A DNA stretch of 62,077 bases from a gamma proteobacterium symbiont of Ctena orbiculata (GTDB lineage Bacteria > Pseudomonadota > Gammaproteobacteria > Chromatiales > Chromatiaceae), in the NCBI GenBank assembly GCA_003094555.1, contig NATW01000112.1, positions 1-62,077 on the forward strand, given 5' to 3'. A program made the translations under genes and the position numbers. Below the pieces are notes generated by a model. It did no database searches. It had not been told where the DNA came from and was given only the letters and a program-made list of their open reading frames with translations. Shown here in pieces: positions 45,501 through 56,784 of the stretch. Position 1 is the first letter of the stretch, and every line of letters begins with the position of its first letter.

Positions 45501-48500
45501 ACGAACTCGATGGGCTCCCAGAAGCGATCGATACCAATTCGAATCTCTCGATGATCATCCAGCCAGGTCTGCTCTTGCGGGGTCAACAGCAAGCGCTTCA
45601 TCCCCGGGGTGGCTTGCTCCCTCTCCTCGGCGCTTGGCACCCATTTCTTGAGAATGCCACGCAGTTCATTGTGCGAGAGTGTACCCAGGGCCTTCTGCAA
45701 TATGTCGCGTAGAATAGGCCAGTCGTCCCTAACACCGATAGCGTTGACCGAGACACTCTCATCGAGCTTGCTCTGTATCTTGAGATTTGAGATCAGTTCG
45801 TGTTCGATAAGGTAGAGAGCCACGGCACGATTGCCCACATAGGCCTCCACCTCGCCCCGGGAGACCGCATCCAGGGCGTCGCTGGTGTTGCTGTATTCCA
45901 CCTGTTTTATCGCTGGGTAACGATCTGCGAGTATCCTGCCTAACATGAAATTCTGCTCCAGGGCGACCCGCTTACCGGTCAAATTCGATATCCTCTGGAC
46001 GGGTGGGTACCCCTTATGCGTTACGATCACATGGGGGATGGTGAGGTAGGGATCGGTGAACAGGAAATGGCGCCTGCGCTCGGATGTCGGCGTGATGTCC
46101 ATGAGTGCGGGCAGACGCTTCTCCTTCACGGCAGTATAAATATCATTCCATGGGGCAGGTTGGGGATATAACACCCCGCCCAGACGCCGATTCAACGCCT
46201 GGATAATGTCGGCACCAATACCGGTGGCATGCCCCCGTGCATCGATAAAGTCCATGGGCGGCCAGGCATTCATCACCCCGATATCGATGCGTTGATGTTG
46301 AGCCAGCCACTCCCGCTCCTTTTTGCTGAGTACCAATGAGGTGTTCATGGGTTCCCGTTCACTGGTGAGCCAGTGATGTTTCAACATCCGATGCTCTTCC
46401 GGGGGGGTGTCTGCAAGGACCTTGTCAATTATGCTTGCCAGTATCGGCCAGTCTTTTCTGACCCCCATGCGTAGTTTGGTCTTACTCAGGCTTTCACCGG
46501 GTGAGACTGCCTTGAGGTGGTTCAGTCGATATTCATCGATCAGCAGATCGGCCACGGCCTGGCTGCCGAGATAGGCATCCGCTTGGCCGATTTGCACTGC
46601 TTCCAACGCCTGTCGGGTATTCTCTACGATCAGAAGTTGCAGGGAAGGGTGCTCTATTGAGAGTCGCTCGTGCAGCCAGTAGTCTTTTTCCACGGCGACC
46701 CGTTTGCCTTCAAGGTTGTCAAGTCCGCCAATGTGCATGTCCTTGCGGATGTAGAGCTTGATCGGTGAGACATGATAAGGGAGGGTGAATGTCATGTATT
46801 GATGGCGTTCATCGGATAATGAAACAGTACCGATCAGATCCAGTTCATGTGACTGGATCTGATCGAGCAGTCCGGACCAGTCACTATCGGTCACCACGGT
46901 GAAGGTCAAGCCGAGTCGCCTTTCAAGGAGTTTGAGATAATCGGCCGAGAGTCCGCGATAGTCTCCATCCGCGGTCATAAAGCTGATCGGTTTTGCCTGG
47001 GTCTCGACACCGACCCGAATCACCGGGTGTTGTGCTATCCACGACTGCTCCTTGGGGGTAAGGCCATACAGCGTCTTGTCTTGATCACCGACATCCAGGA
47101 AGACCCAGCGACGCCGAATGGTGTCGCGTTGCTCCTCATCAATGGATAGCAATGCCTTCTCCAGTATGCTCGCAAGTTCAGGCCAGTCATTACGGCTCGC
47201 GATGGAAAGGCGACTGGGTTGACCCAGGGTGCCGACCACTCTCAGATTGGTGATCTCATGCCTGTCCAGCCAGTAACCCGCCACGCCACTGCTGAGGATT
47301 GTGGCATCCGCTGCACCGAAGGCGACTTGCTGGAGTGCTGTCGGAATATCCGCCACTTCGTTGATCTTCACCTTTGGCCACTTCTTGCGCACGATAGAGA
47401 TGATCGAGTAGCCGCTGGGCAGTGCCAGGGTTTTCTGGGACAGATCCGCTTCTGTCTGGATGTCGCTTTGTTGTCGCCGCGTGATGATATGGCGTTGGGA
47501 GAGAAGATAGGGTTCGGTGAAATCGAGGAACGCCTCTCTTTGCTGGGTGCGATTCGCCAGCGGTAGGAGATCGACCTGCCGTTTCGCGGCCATATCAAGG
47601 GTCTGCTCCCAGCTCTTGGTTGGTATCAACTGGAGGTTGATATTGAGCTTACGGCCGATGAGTTTGAGCATATCCGCAGATACACCATGGTGACGACCCT
47701 GATCGTCAGCGAATTCATAGGGGGCGAAATCGGGATCGATGGCGATGCGTAGCGTGTTGTGCTGTTGCAGCCAGGCCTCTTCCTGTGGATTGAGTTTTAA
47801 CGACGATTGTAAAGGTAGATCGATGGCGATACGTGCAGATTTGTCGACCCATCGCGCAAGGATGGCGTCCATCTCCTGGCGGTTGATCTTACCGAGTCCG
47901 TCCTTGACCACCGCAAGCAGTTTCGGGCTTTCTTTTACGACGGCGGCGCGTAAGGAGATTTTGAACAATACCTTGTTTAATGCAATGAATTCGCCCCGCA
48001 AACCAAGGCGCAGAAGAGCAAAATCGGTTGAGGGCCGATCAGCAATAAAGGCATCTAGTTCACCACGTTCCACGGCGTGTATCATCTGTGGGATATTTTC
48101 GAAAACCACCTGTGATGCCTGGGGAAAGAGTCTGCTGAATAGATCTTTTGGAATAGGGCCCTGTGTGCCGATGCGTGAAGCTGTGAAATCGCTCAGTGAA
48201 CGATCTTTACTGTTGTTGAACAGGTAGTATAGATAGGCCGGGGTTTCCAGATACGGGGCTGTGAAGTCGAGCCAGGCGCTACGTTCCTTCGAGAGTAAAA
48301 GACCGGCATGCAGACCGGCGCGTCCATCCTTCATCGCATCCAGGGATCTTGAGATGTCGGTGAGACGGAAGCGCACTGGTATGCCTGTCTTTTTAGACCA
48401 CAGGCGCCACATGTCTATACCAACACCGATCGGTTCCCCTTGCTGGTTCAACATGCTGAAGGGCGGAATGTTACGGCTTCCAACGATTGTCAGTACATCC

Positions 48501-48724
48501 TGATGTTCGGTATGTACCTGGCCCAGCCAATGGTGTTCGATACTGGTAGGTTCTTCGGCTGCCTCTCCCTGCTGGTTGCGGTAGCTCAGTGGTGGTGGGT
48601 TCGATTCGTGGGCTGGCTTTACCCTAGCCTGATCGTCCCCCATGGCTTGACAGGTGCAGGTAAAGAACAAGAGTAGAAAAAACAACCCTTTCATCTGTTT
48701 CACTGACGTTAAAGCAAAGTCCAT
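42518..48724 (-). CDS. giant hybrid kinase with five solute-binding domains
   Basis: A 2068-residue BvgS/EvgS-like sensor. After a signal peptide, five SBP_bac_3 domains start near residues 76, 325, 568, 813 and 1061, a regular period of about 245. Each is introduced by a linker like [12 protein letters not shown]. One TM lies near 1285-1300, HisKA near 1340 ([11 protein letters not shown]), HATPase at 1410-1560 ([10 protein letters not shown]), REC1 at 1580-1690 ([10 protein letters not shown]), REC2 at 1728-1830 ([10 protein letters not shown]) and HPt at about 1890-1930 ([10 protein letters not shown]). It heads a four-gene operon with the HD-GYP regulator. The ligands are probably amino acids or similar small molecules. 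An alternative start is Met11. Confidence 0.93.
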   Translation of the reverse strand: MDFALTSVKQMKGLFFLLLFFTCTCQAMGDDQARVKPAHESNPPPLSYRNQQGEAAEEPTSIEHHWLGQVHTEHQDVLTIVGSRNIPPFSMLNQQGEPIGVGIDMWRLWSKKTGIPVRFRLTDISRSLDAMKDGRAGLHAGLLLSKERSAWLDFTAPYLETPAYLYYLFNNSKDRSLSDFTASRIGTQGPIPKDLFSRLFPQASQVVFENIPQMIHAVERGELDAFIADRPSTDFALLRLGLRGEFIALNKVLFKISLRAAVVKESPKLLAVVKDGLGKINRQEMDAILARWVDKSARIAIDLPLQSSLKLNPQEEAWLQQHNTLRIAIDPDFAPYEFADDQGRHHGVSADMLKLIGRKLNINLQLIPTKSWEQTLDMAAKRQVDLLPLANRTQQREAFLDFTEPYLLSQRHIITRRQQSDIQTEADLSQKTLALPSGYSIISIVRKKWPKVKINEVADIPTALQQVAFGAADATILSSGVAGYWLDRHEITNLRVVGTLGQPSRLSIASRNDWPELASILEKALLSIDEEQRDTIRRRWVFLDVGDQDKTLYGLTPKEQSWIAQHPVIRVGVETQAKPISFMTADGDYRGLSADYLKLLERRLGLTFTVVTDSDWSGLLDQIQSHELDLIGTVSLSDERHQYMTFTLPYHVSPIKLYIRKDMHIGGLDNLEGKRVAVEKDYWLHERLSIEHPSLQLLIVENTRQALEAVQIGQADAYLGSQAVADLLIDEYRLNHLKAVSPGESLSKTKLRMGVRKDWPILASIIDKVLADTPPEEHRMLKHHWLTSEREPMNTSLVLSKKEREWLAQHQRIDIGVMNAWPPMDFIDARGHATGIGADIIQALNRRLGGVLYPQPAPWNDIYTAVKEKRLPALMDITPTSERRRHFLFTDPYLTIPHVIVTHKGYPPVQRISNLTGKRVALEQNFMLGRILADRYPAIKQVEYSNTSDALDAVSRGEVEAYVGNRAVALYLIEHELISNLKIQSKLDESVSVNAIGVRDDWPILRDILQKALGTLSHNELRGILKKWVPSAEEREQATPGMKRLLLTPQEQTWLDDHREIRIGIDRFWEPIEFVDEQGRHRGLSADFLSRIRDMLGVEFTYSTSLSWAQVMAGAKAGEIDILPALTPSPSRFEYLNFTQPYLHFPFMVFTRTDTPLVTGIDDLHGLKIAVEKEYVTVEYLEKDYPQLNLRKMDTTAEALQALASGEVDAYIGNLTLGSYLIDKLGLGNLKVAAPTPYANDLAIGVRKDWPELQSILNKALARIDENERRAIRQDSLAIRYDVEVDYTLLWQVLAVAGSLLLISLLWTAQIRRQKAALALAKAEAEQANRFKSYFLANMSHEIRTPMNAIMGFSHLALQTQLTPRQFHYVDKIKSASHTLLGVINDILDFSKIEAGKLEIDKIPFSLDEVMDNLASLTVMRADEKDLEILFNRDLNIPGTLIGDPLRLGQVLINLTGNAIKFTERGEVMVSAVLVRQDETGLWIQFSVKDTGIGIDQAELPRLFKPFNQLDGSTTRRHGGSGLGLSICRHLVKLMQGDLQVDSHPGKGSTFSFVIPLGSSEATARQSWIPDPDLRGLRALVVDDNPTALELLSERLISFTFDVTSSMNASEALELLRQADQNEKKPYHLVLMDWRMPGLNGIEAGHRIKQNSAKLSTVPAVILITAYGREEVMLQAEEAGLDAILIKPVSPSVLFDTLIRVLNDEDEIAPVKADATMSGQRLSGSVLLVEDNVINQQVAQELLEGFGLMVHTVSNGQQAIEAIDRHRFDLVLMDLQMPEMDGYEATRRIRADTRHTELPLIAMTAHAMADERERCLATGMDEHIPKPIEPTRLHRVLSRWLKPAGAHSKQQRLQRPQDLNIEFPPTLPGIDLQWGLQRVGGNRRLFRNLLKEFVANHSHDIAKLEKNLQHAELDNAKRTLHTLEGVSGNIGAHSLQQASKDLHFELTKEGNSPLPHLPDAYRQTFAELFNGLRNFLEESASSDTPVTDAASPMPGESQVSIDKLITSLDDMLAMGDPDAKRLFQSLNQLLKQKDAVDLTNRLGSQIRDYDFDLARESLAALRAHLGEE

Positions 48725-48972
48725 ATCTTTCTTGGTTATCCCTGCTCCGCTTAAGTCATGCAGCCCGAGTGCTTTAGTGAAGTGTGGACAAAGGTTACAT
48801 GCAAAAGCAAGTTATTTATTCCTTTAAGGATTTAGTGTCGCATCCTGTTGACGTTGACGCTTCAAGTCTTGAAACCTAAGTCCCTCCCTCCTCTTTACAC
48901 GGATGACGAGTGATCTCACCAGAGCGCCGCTGGCTGTAGGTTTGCATTTGAGACGCAAGGGTACGTCCCATC

Positions 48973-48988
48973 CCTGGAGATCTCCAGG
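48973..48988. repeat. perfect 16-bp palindrome
   Basis: CCTGGAGA is followed directly by its exact reverse complement, with no spacer. It lies 12 bp before the OxyR-like site and is a candidate repressor operator. Confidence 0.55.
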
Positions 48989-48999
48989 CCTCTTTAACG

Positions 49000-51276
<2,277 letters not shown>

Positions 51277-51296
51277 CTATTTACATCGATGTGATT

Positions 51297-51334
51297 GGGG
51301 GCGGCGTTTTAGGATTATCAAAAACGCCGCCCCC
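51297..51334 (+). terminator. strong intrinsic terminator after katG
   Basis: A perfect 14-bp stem pairs 51297-51310 (G-rich, ending TTTT) with 51321-51334 around a 10-base loop. GATTTAT follows. The stem carries A/T flanks on both sides, so it may act in both directions. Confidence 0.85.
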
Positions 51335-51350
51335 GATTTATATACTGGAT

Positions 51351-51398
51351 ATGCATAAATGCATAAATGCATAAATGCATAAATGCGTAAATGCGTAA
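51351..51398. repeat. six-unit 8-bp tandem repeat
   Basis: Four copies of ATGCATAA are followed by two copies of the variant ATGCGTAA, without gaps. The array lies between the katG terminator and the chemoreceptor gene, about 100 bp before its start. Short perfect arrays like this can gain or lose units by slippage. Confidence 0.9.
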
Positions 51399-51501
51399 AT
51401 TCGAAAAGTTAAATCTGCTGTATGCAATTGCTTAAAGCTTTTTAGTGAATGGCCGATACCAGATCTAACAAGTTTTTATAAGGGAATATGAGGGAACACC
51501 C

Positions 51502-52599
51502 ATGGGATGGTTTAATAACGACGATAAGTTGCGTATCGGACAGCTGGAAGCAGAAAAAGAACAACTGAAACAGAGAATAGCTGAACTGGAGCGACAACTA
51601 GAGGGGCAGGAACAGATCCTGGCCGCGAATCAGTGGCTTGAATCCAGTGAAACTCAACTCAATGACCTGATGGAGTTCGAGAACAGGCAGTTGAAAGCGG
51701 GGCTTGGGATCGTGCAGTCCGATCTGGCAGGCTCTGTTGAGTCGGCTAAATTGACTCTCGGTTGTGCTAACAATGTACATTCCTATTTTTCAGGTCTCAG
51801 CACCGACATCGCCAAGATTACCGGGTCACTGGACGATTTGGCTAAACTATCCACCAACGCTGATGGCTCCGTAAAGAGCATGTCATCCCGCGCCACGGAG
51901 ATCAGCTCAATTCTGGCGCTGATTAAGGGGATTGCGGAGCAGACCAATCTGCTTGCATTGAATGCTGCAATCGAGGCGGCCCGTGCCGGTGAACAGGGGC
52001 GAGGTTTCGCGGTTGTGGCTGACGAGGTGCGTGGCTTGGCTGACAAGACCCAATCGGCAATCAGCGAGACCAATGAAGTTATCCAGTCGATGCAGCAGAA
52101 TGTGGAATCTGTTGGTGGTGACTCAACCCGCCTGATCGAATATATCAATCAGGTACAGGACGAAGTGCAGGGATTCGAACAGAATCTTAATCGCATCAAT
52201 GGCGAGGTAAAGGGTTACTTCGGTGACATCTCCGCCACCACAGACAGTGTATTCATGGGGTTAGCGAAGCTGGACCACCTGTTGTGGAAGGTGAACACCT
52301 ATCTCTCCATCAATCAAGGACAACCGGCATTTGATTTTGTCGATCACCACAACTGTCGGCTTGGTAAGTGGTATGAAGAGGGAGAGGGCAATGAGTTTTT
52401 CTCCTCCTCTCCGGCTTACAAGGATCTTGAGCGCCCTCATGAAGTCGTACATGAAACCACACGTGCGATATTTGACCTATTGCAAGGTGAACGGGATTAT
52501 GACGCCCTCATGCGCAGCCTGAAGGTGATGGAAGAGCACAGTATGCAGGTGTTCGGTAAGCTCGACGAGATCAAACAGAGCGTGGAGTCGGGTAACTGA
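51502..52599 (+). CDS. cytosolic chemoreceptor with CZB zinc-binding-type domain
   Basis: A 365-residue methyl-accepting-type protein without any membrane segment. An N-terminal coiled coil (about 8-50) leads into the MCP signalling hairpin (about 125-200, [20 protein letters not shown] and [13 protein letters not shown]). A C-terminal CZB domain (about 270-360) has [13 protein letters not shown] and the His pair in HEVVHE, the 3His/1Cys zinc-site pattern. CZB receptors respond to zinc or to oxidants such as hypochlorite via the zinc-thiolate. GAGGGA precedes the start. No che genes are in the window, so it must signal to an array encoded elsewhere. Confidence 0.92.
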   Translation: MGWFNNDDKLRIGQLEAEKEQLKQRIAELERQLEGQEQILAANQWLESSETQLNDLMEFENRQLKAGLGIVQSDLAGSVESAKLTLGCANNVHSYFSGLSTDIAKITGSLDDLAKLSTNADGSVKSMSSRATEISSILALIKGIAEQTNLLALNAAIEAARAGEQGRGFAVVADEVRGLADKTQSAISETNEVIQSMQQNVESVGGDSTRLIEYINQVQDEVQGFEQNLNRINGEVKGYFGDISATTDSVFMGLAKLDHLLWKVNTYLSINQGQPAFDFVDHHNCRLGKWYEEGEGNEFFSSSPAYKDLERPHEVVHETTRAIFDLLQGERDYDALMRSLKVMEEHSMQVFGKLDEIKQSVESGN

Positions 52600-52978
52600 A
52601 TCAATGTCTTTACCGATATCATTCCCAAACGCTAAACGGTCGATAAATCGATAGTGGCGACAGTGTATTATGAAGACGGCAATGATGAGAGTCACGTCCT
52701 CTGGTTGAGGATCAGCTTACATTGTATGGTGGATTTAAAATCCTATTGCGGCGCAAATAAGATTTGGGGCGCTTTTCATGCTGTTGCTCTAGCTGGTAGG
52801 CGCGATGGATTACGATACCGAGTTAAACATAGTAAATTTATTCAACGATCAAGGTTATCTTAAGATTATAAATTGTTCACTTTCGTTTAATCTGGTTATA
52901 CTCCAGCATGGTTCGGGCTACATTTTGTTGCGCTCCGATCCACTCTCAGTGATTCTTGGAGTATGTTCAGAGGAAACA
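52600..52978. other. intergenic region before bacteriohemerythrin gene
   Basis: A 379-bp gap with no convincing ORF. A likely promoter, TTGTTC (52873-52878) and TATACT (52897-52902) with an 18-bp spacer, lies about 77 bp before the next start. A short palindrome ATCTTAAGAT is at about 52857-52866. The remainder shows nothing recognisable. Confidence 0.5.
52873..52902 (+). promoter_or_regulatory. candidate promoter of bacteriohemerythrin gene
   Basis: TTGTTC and TATACT (five of six bases match the -10 consensus) are 18 bp apart and directed toward the start at 52979. The leader would be about 70 nt. Confidence 0.5.
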
Positions 52979-53440
52979 ATGGCTCATCTGACATGGAAAA
53001 AGGACCTCGATACCGGCATTGAGGTCATCGACGGGCAGCATAAACAAATTGTCAATTACATCAACCAACTCGATGACGCAAGGGTGACAAAAAACCGTGT
53101 AGTCATTGCTAAGGTCATCGACGACACCGTTGATTATACCGTTTCCCACTTCGGCTTCGAGGAGACACTGATCGAGGATGCCGATTATGAATTCACACGG
53201 CCCCACAAGCGGGTACATGAGCTTTTCATAAAACGGGTGAGTGAATACAAGCAGCGATTTGACGATGGTGAAGACATTGCCGATGAACTCCATGGCCTAC
53301 TGTCGAGATGGCTTTTTAGCCATATCCAGAATGATGACGCTGCGTATGTGCCCAGTGTGAAAACCTCGCTGGCCAAACTCGAAAAAAACAATAAGAAACA
53401 AGGCTTCTTCTCACGTTCACTAAAGAAATTCTTCGGCTGA
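52979..53440 (+). CDS. bacteriohemerythrin
   Basis: A 153-residue four-helix oxygen carrier. All seven di-iron ligands are visible: His21 (DGQHKQI), His57 and Glu61 (HFGFEE), His76 and His80 (RPHKRVH), His115 and Asp120 (SHIQNDD). A basic C-terminal tail (about 140-153) is extra. The ATG at 52979 follows AGAGGAAAC; the frame is open further upstream but without a plausible start. It binds oxygen reversibly and may store or sense it. Its neighbourhood (KatG, CZB chemoreceptor, OxyR) suggests oxygen or oxidant adaptation. Confidence 0.94.
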   Translation: MAHLTWKKDLDTGIEVIDGQHKQIVNYINQLDDARVTKNRVVIAKVIDDTVDYTVSHFGFEETLIEDADYEFTRPHKRVHELFIKRVSEYKQRFDDGEDIADELHGLLSRWLFSHIQNDDAAYVPSVKTSLAKLEKNNKKQGFFSRSLKKFFG

Positions 53441-53718
53441 TACCCTTCTCCCGGTTCACTTCGCGCAACGGCTCAATCAACCGATCCAGAGTTGTTCTGC
53501 GCATGCTCGACTTACACCTTTAAACGGCTACCCGTAAAGTTGTGAAATGAAATATTGACTCATGACCTGTGCAATATTCACATCACAAACGGATTCGCCC
53601 TTAGTAAATTTACACTGCCGATAGCGATTCGAAAATCAATTGGCTATGTGAAAGGAAAGACAAAAATACAGATTCTATCTGCGGATGTCGTTGATCACAT
53701 TAGCAAAGGAGAATGGAA

Positions 53719-54306
53719 ATGAATTTTAAGACAAAATTGCGCTTAACCGTAACGACCCTGGCATTGACTGCCACCACATCACTGCTTGCCCAGCCACCTC
53801 ACGACCCCGATCTCATCAGTGACGGCAACCGCTGGACCATAACCGCCTATGATGACAGCAGTCCCGTCCACACCCAGTGGGCAACCCAGGGGATATGCTT
53901 CTACCCTGATGCTTTTGTTGGGACACACCAGCGTTATGTATGGGTTTCGGACACCTATCCAGACTGGAATGGACGTGCCAGCCAGGAAGGTGATCAGATA
54001 TTTATGCATGGTGATTTCCAGTGGCCATATGGCGCCAACAAGGATGGTGGTCACGATGGTATGGAGTGGGAGATCGTCACCGAGAGCCGTGCCAATGGAG
54101 GTGCTGGGCACTGGAAGGAGTGGATAGAAGACGGAGGCTTCGGCATCACCATCGGTTTTGCCAATGCGACACTGAAACGGGTGGGTAAATGCAAGTATGC
54201 AACGGCCGAGGAAGCCATCAAGGCCGGTCATGAGCTGGAACTGCCCAAGGACGAGCAGGGTAATTACCTCTACAGTCCGTTCGGTGTATCCGAGGTGCTC
54301 AAGTAA
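53719..54306 (+). CDS. small exported protein of unknown function
   Basis: A 195-residue protein with a signal peptide (KLRLTVTTLALTATTSLLA, cut near QPPH). The mature part is rich in Trp, Tyr, Asp and Gly, has two Cys (in GICFYPD and GKCKYAT) that could form a disulfide, and looks like a compact beta-rich periplasmic or secreted domain. AAAGGAGA supports the ATG at 53719 over 53713. It is monocistronic, ended by a strong terminator, and was not matched to a known family. About 278 bp upstream hold nothing recognisable. Confidence 0.75.
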   Translation: MNFKTKLRLTVTTLALTATTSLLAQPPHDPDLISDGNRWTITAYDDSSPVHTQWATQGICFYPDAFVGTHQRYVWVSDTYPDWNGRASQEGDQIFMHGDFQWPYGANKDGGHDGMEWEIVTESRANGGAGHWKEWIEDGGFGITIGFANATLKRVGKCKYATAEEAIKAGHELELPKDEQGNYLYSPFGVSEVLK

Positions 54307-54340
54307 TCTACGTCGACCATTGCATGATAATGCTATCGGT

Positions 54341-54372
54341 AAGCCGCCTTGTGAGAAACAAGGCGGCTTTTC
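54341..54372 (+). terminator. intrinsic terminator
   Basis: AAGCCGCCTTGT (54341-54352) pairs perfectly with ACAAGGCGGCTT (54358-54369) around GAGAA, followed by TTC. It ends the small exported-protein gene and insulates oxyR. Confidence 0.9.
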
Positions 54373-54484
54373 TGTATCTATAGGCATATTCTTTTGATCC
54401 TTGTTGGATTGATATCTGTCATTGGTAATGATAGAGGCGAATAGGGTAAAATGCGCTTCACGATTGATAGAACCGATTACAATC

Positions 54485-55399
54485 ATGAATCTGCGTGACT
54501 TGAAATATCTTATTGCTGTTGCCGAGACCGAACATTTCGGCCATGCGGCCGCCCAGTGCTATATCAGCCAACCCACCCTCAGCGGACAAATCAAGAAGCT
54601 CGAGCAGGAGCTTGGCGTCACCATTTTCGAACGTACCAATCGCTCGGTCTCAACCACCCCGATCGGTCTGGAGATCGTCAAGCACGCCAAGCTGATCCTG
54701 GAACAGGCCGACGTGATCAAGCAGTTGGCCCGGGCACAACGGGATCCTTTGGCGGGTGCGCTCCGGGTAGGTGCCATCCCGACTGTCAGTCCCTATCTGA
54801 TACCGTTGATTCTAATGCCACTCAAGGAGCAGTATCCGCAGATGCGCCTGATACTCTCCGAAGAGATCACCGATATGCTGACCCAGCGGTTGTTGGATCA
54901 TCAGATCGATGTGGCTATCCTGGCCACTAACGTGAAAGAACCAGAGCTGGAGGTTATGCCTCTGTTCGAGGAACCCTTCTGGTTGGCTCACCCCAGAAAT
55001 CATGAGCTCTACAACAAGGACGAGATCAATCGCCGCGATCTGAGTCGCATCAATCTATTGTTGTTGGCAGATGGACATTGCCTCACCAATCAGGTGATGG
55101 ATGTGTGCCGGATCAAGGAGGGTGCTATCGATGATGAGATGGCGGATCTGCGGGCCGCCAGTCTGGAGACCCTGCTGCAATTGGTCGGTGCTGGATTTGG
55201 CTGTACTCTGGTGCCCGCCTTGGCGGTACAGGGGAGTTGGACAACCGATTCGGGGATCATCGCCCGTAAACTGCAGCTCAAGGATGCCTATCGGCGGGTG
55301 CAGTTTGTTTTCAGGAAAACCTTCCCGCGTAAAAAGGCGATCGAGGCCCTGGCAAACGTTATCCGGTCTCAATTGCCGAATACAGTCAGAAAACTCTGA
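54485..55399 (+). CDS. oxyR: hydrogen peroxide sensor OxyR
   Basis: A 304-residue LysR-type regulator (E. coli OxyR: 305). The HTH is at the N-terminus (FGHAAAQCYISQPTLSGQI). With the start at 54485 the redox cysteines fall exactly at Cys199 (ADGHCL) and Cys208 (VMDVC), as in E. coli. Peroxide oxidises them to a disulfide, switching the tetramer to activate katG-type targets. An OxyR-like site lies before katG in this window. The next gene follows after 42 bp and may be co-transcribed. Confidence 0.97.
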   Translation: MNLRDLKYLIAVAETEHFGHAAAQCYISQPTLSGQIKKLEQELGVTIFERTNRSVSTTPIGLEIVKHAKLILEQADVIKQLARAQRDPLAGALRVGAIPTVSPYLIPLILMPLKEQYPQMRLILSEEITDMLTQRLLDHQIDVAILATNVKEPELEVMPLFEEPFWLAHPRNHELYNKDEINRRDLSRINLLLLADGHCLTNQVMDVCRIKEGAIDDEMADLRAASLETLLQLVGAGFGCTLVPALAVQGSWTTDSGIIARKLQLKDAYRRVQFVFRKTFPRKKAIEALANVIRSQLPNTVRKL

Positions 55400-55441
55400 A
55401 AACCGACAGAGCAGAGCCGCATTACCAGGAGTGCCACCTAT

Positions 55442-56692
55442 ATGACGCGCGTGAATTCCGGCGATAGCACAAACCAATTTTCCGACCTGTTACAAGTCAA
55501 CGGTGATGGGAGCGCAACCCTGCTCCCCGGTGTGCATCCGTTGCCCAATCTCTTGTCACTGGAAACCGATCAGGTTTTGGATGCATTTCGCCAGAGTCAA
55601 CTGAGAGACTTTACCCGGGTGATCAATGAACTCGAAGCGGATGACAATCCCCTGCACCAGCTGTTTGAGCAGATGCGGGTCATCGCCGACAGGGAACCTG
55701 GAAACAGGTTCAGTGAATTGGATCTGTTCAAACCCGGGGCGTTGCAGGCGTTGTTCCTTGAACTCCATGAGCATGTCATGTTGCATCCGGTCTGGAGTCA
55801 TCCCTGCTTTGTGCGCATCTTCAGGGGTGAGTTCGATGCAGTACAATTGGCTGGATTCGCAACCAACTATTTCAATCAGGTCAAGAATACCCGCCAGTGT
55901 GTCGCCCTGGCTCAGGGACGCTTCTCCGGTTTCATTTCTCTCCCTTATGGCAGTCTCAATGAACGGGTGTCCGAGCTGGCGCAGATTATCCTGGCCCAGT
56001 TGCTGGCCGATGAGTATGGGGTAGGTACCCATAGCATCGACAGTTACCCGGATCTGTCGGGTCTGCTCAATTCCACCACCCATATTGTGATGTACCGCCA
56101 GCTCTTTGATGGACTGGGCATACCATTCGAAGGGCAGGATGTACCGATGCTGCACGGGGTGGCGGATAATGTACTTACCCAGCGCCTGTTGGCCGGCCAT
56201 CCATCGTTTAGCCTGGTGGAGTCCCTGGCCTCCGTAGGCCTGGGCATGGAGTGGGGGGTGCCGGAATTTTTCAGTCTTTTGCTGGGGGGCATGATTCGCT
56301 GGGCCTGGCATGAGAATGTGCCATTGACCCAGCGCCACCTGATCGTATTCATCGCCCATGTGCAATACGATGTACTGCATGCCATCTCGGTGATGTTGGC
56401 AACCAGCCTGTTTGGCCACGAGAAAGAGACTATGCAGCAGATCAAGCAGGCGACCAACATGCTGATGTCGAGCCGCTACAACATGATGAGTGATCTCTAC
56501 CGGCAGTTGTTTGCCGAGCCCTGCGCCGACATCGACGCCATTGGGCTCGACGCCCGCTACCATATCACTGACCGGCGTATCGAGGAGGCCCTGCTCTCAG
56601 CCCGTCAGGAGGTTGCCGGGGAGAGGGTGGTGAATGCAGCAGACTACAAGGCCGGTAAGGGGGTTCCGTTTGTCTTCGCTGACGCGGTTTAA
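55442..56692 (+). CDS. haem-oxygenase-fold iron-containing redox enzyme
   Basis: A 416-residue all-helical protein resembling the PqqC/TenA/iron-containing redox enzyme families. The segment HPVWSHPCFVRIFRGEFD and the later His/Glu-bearing helices (for example LLADEYGVGTHS and LGMEWGVPEF) are compatible with a di-iron or cofactor-binding helical bundle. AGGAG lies upstream. It follows oxyR closely, suggesting joint expression and a role in oxygen or peroxide chemistry. Substrate unknown. Confidence 0.75.
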   Translation: MTRVNSGDSTNQFSDLLQVNGDGSATLLPGVHPLPNLLSLETDQVLDAFRQSQLRDFTRVINELEADDNPLHQLFEQMRVIADREPGNRFSELDLFKPGALQALFLELHEHVMLHPVWSHPCFVRIFRGEFDAVQLAGFATNYFNQVKNTRQCVALAQGRFSGFISLPYGSLNERVSELAQIILAQLLADEYGVGTHSIDSYPDLSGLLNSTTHIVMYRQLFDGLGIPFEGQDVPMLHGVADNVLTQRLLAGHPSFSLVESLASVGLGMEWGVPEFFSLLLGGMIRWAWHENVPLTQRHLIVFIAHVQYDVLHAISVMLATSLFGHEKETMQQIKQATNMLMSSRYNMMSDLYRQLFAEPCADIDAIGLDARYHITDRRIEEALLSARQEVAGERVVNAADYKAGKGVPFVFADAV

Positions 56693-56712
56693 GCGTTCAC
56701 ATGCTGCACTAC

Positions 56713-56730
56713 GGTGCGGCAGGCCGCACC
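56713..56730. repeat. REP-like palindrome
   Basis: GGTGCGGC (56713-56720) pairs with GCCGCACC (56723-56730) around AG. GC-rich palindromes of this kind are often dispersed extragenic repeats. It lies between the redox enzyme and YbiB-like genes and has no T-tract. Confidence 0.5.
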
Positions 56731-56784
56731 CTATGCTGTTCAGAGGTTTGTAACTGCGGTATGGAGTCCGCCGGGAGCTGAGTA

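Noticed and set aside
51351-51398. CRISPR array
   Set aside because: Units are 8 bp with no spacers; it is a simple tandem repeat.
52654-52863. Possible 69-residue gene between the chemoreceptor and bacteriohemerythrin
   Set aside because: No ribosome binding site, no domain, and it runs into the likely promoter region of the next gene.
54422-54484. Longer N-terminus for OxyR
   Set aside because: It would shift the redox cysteines from 199 and 208; the start at 54485 places them exactly.
55556-56563. 335-residue antisense open frame in the haem-oxygenase-fold gene
   Set aside because: Shadow of the plus-strand gene; no recognisable domain and no independent start signal.
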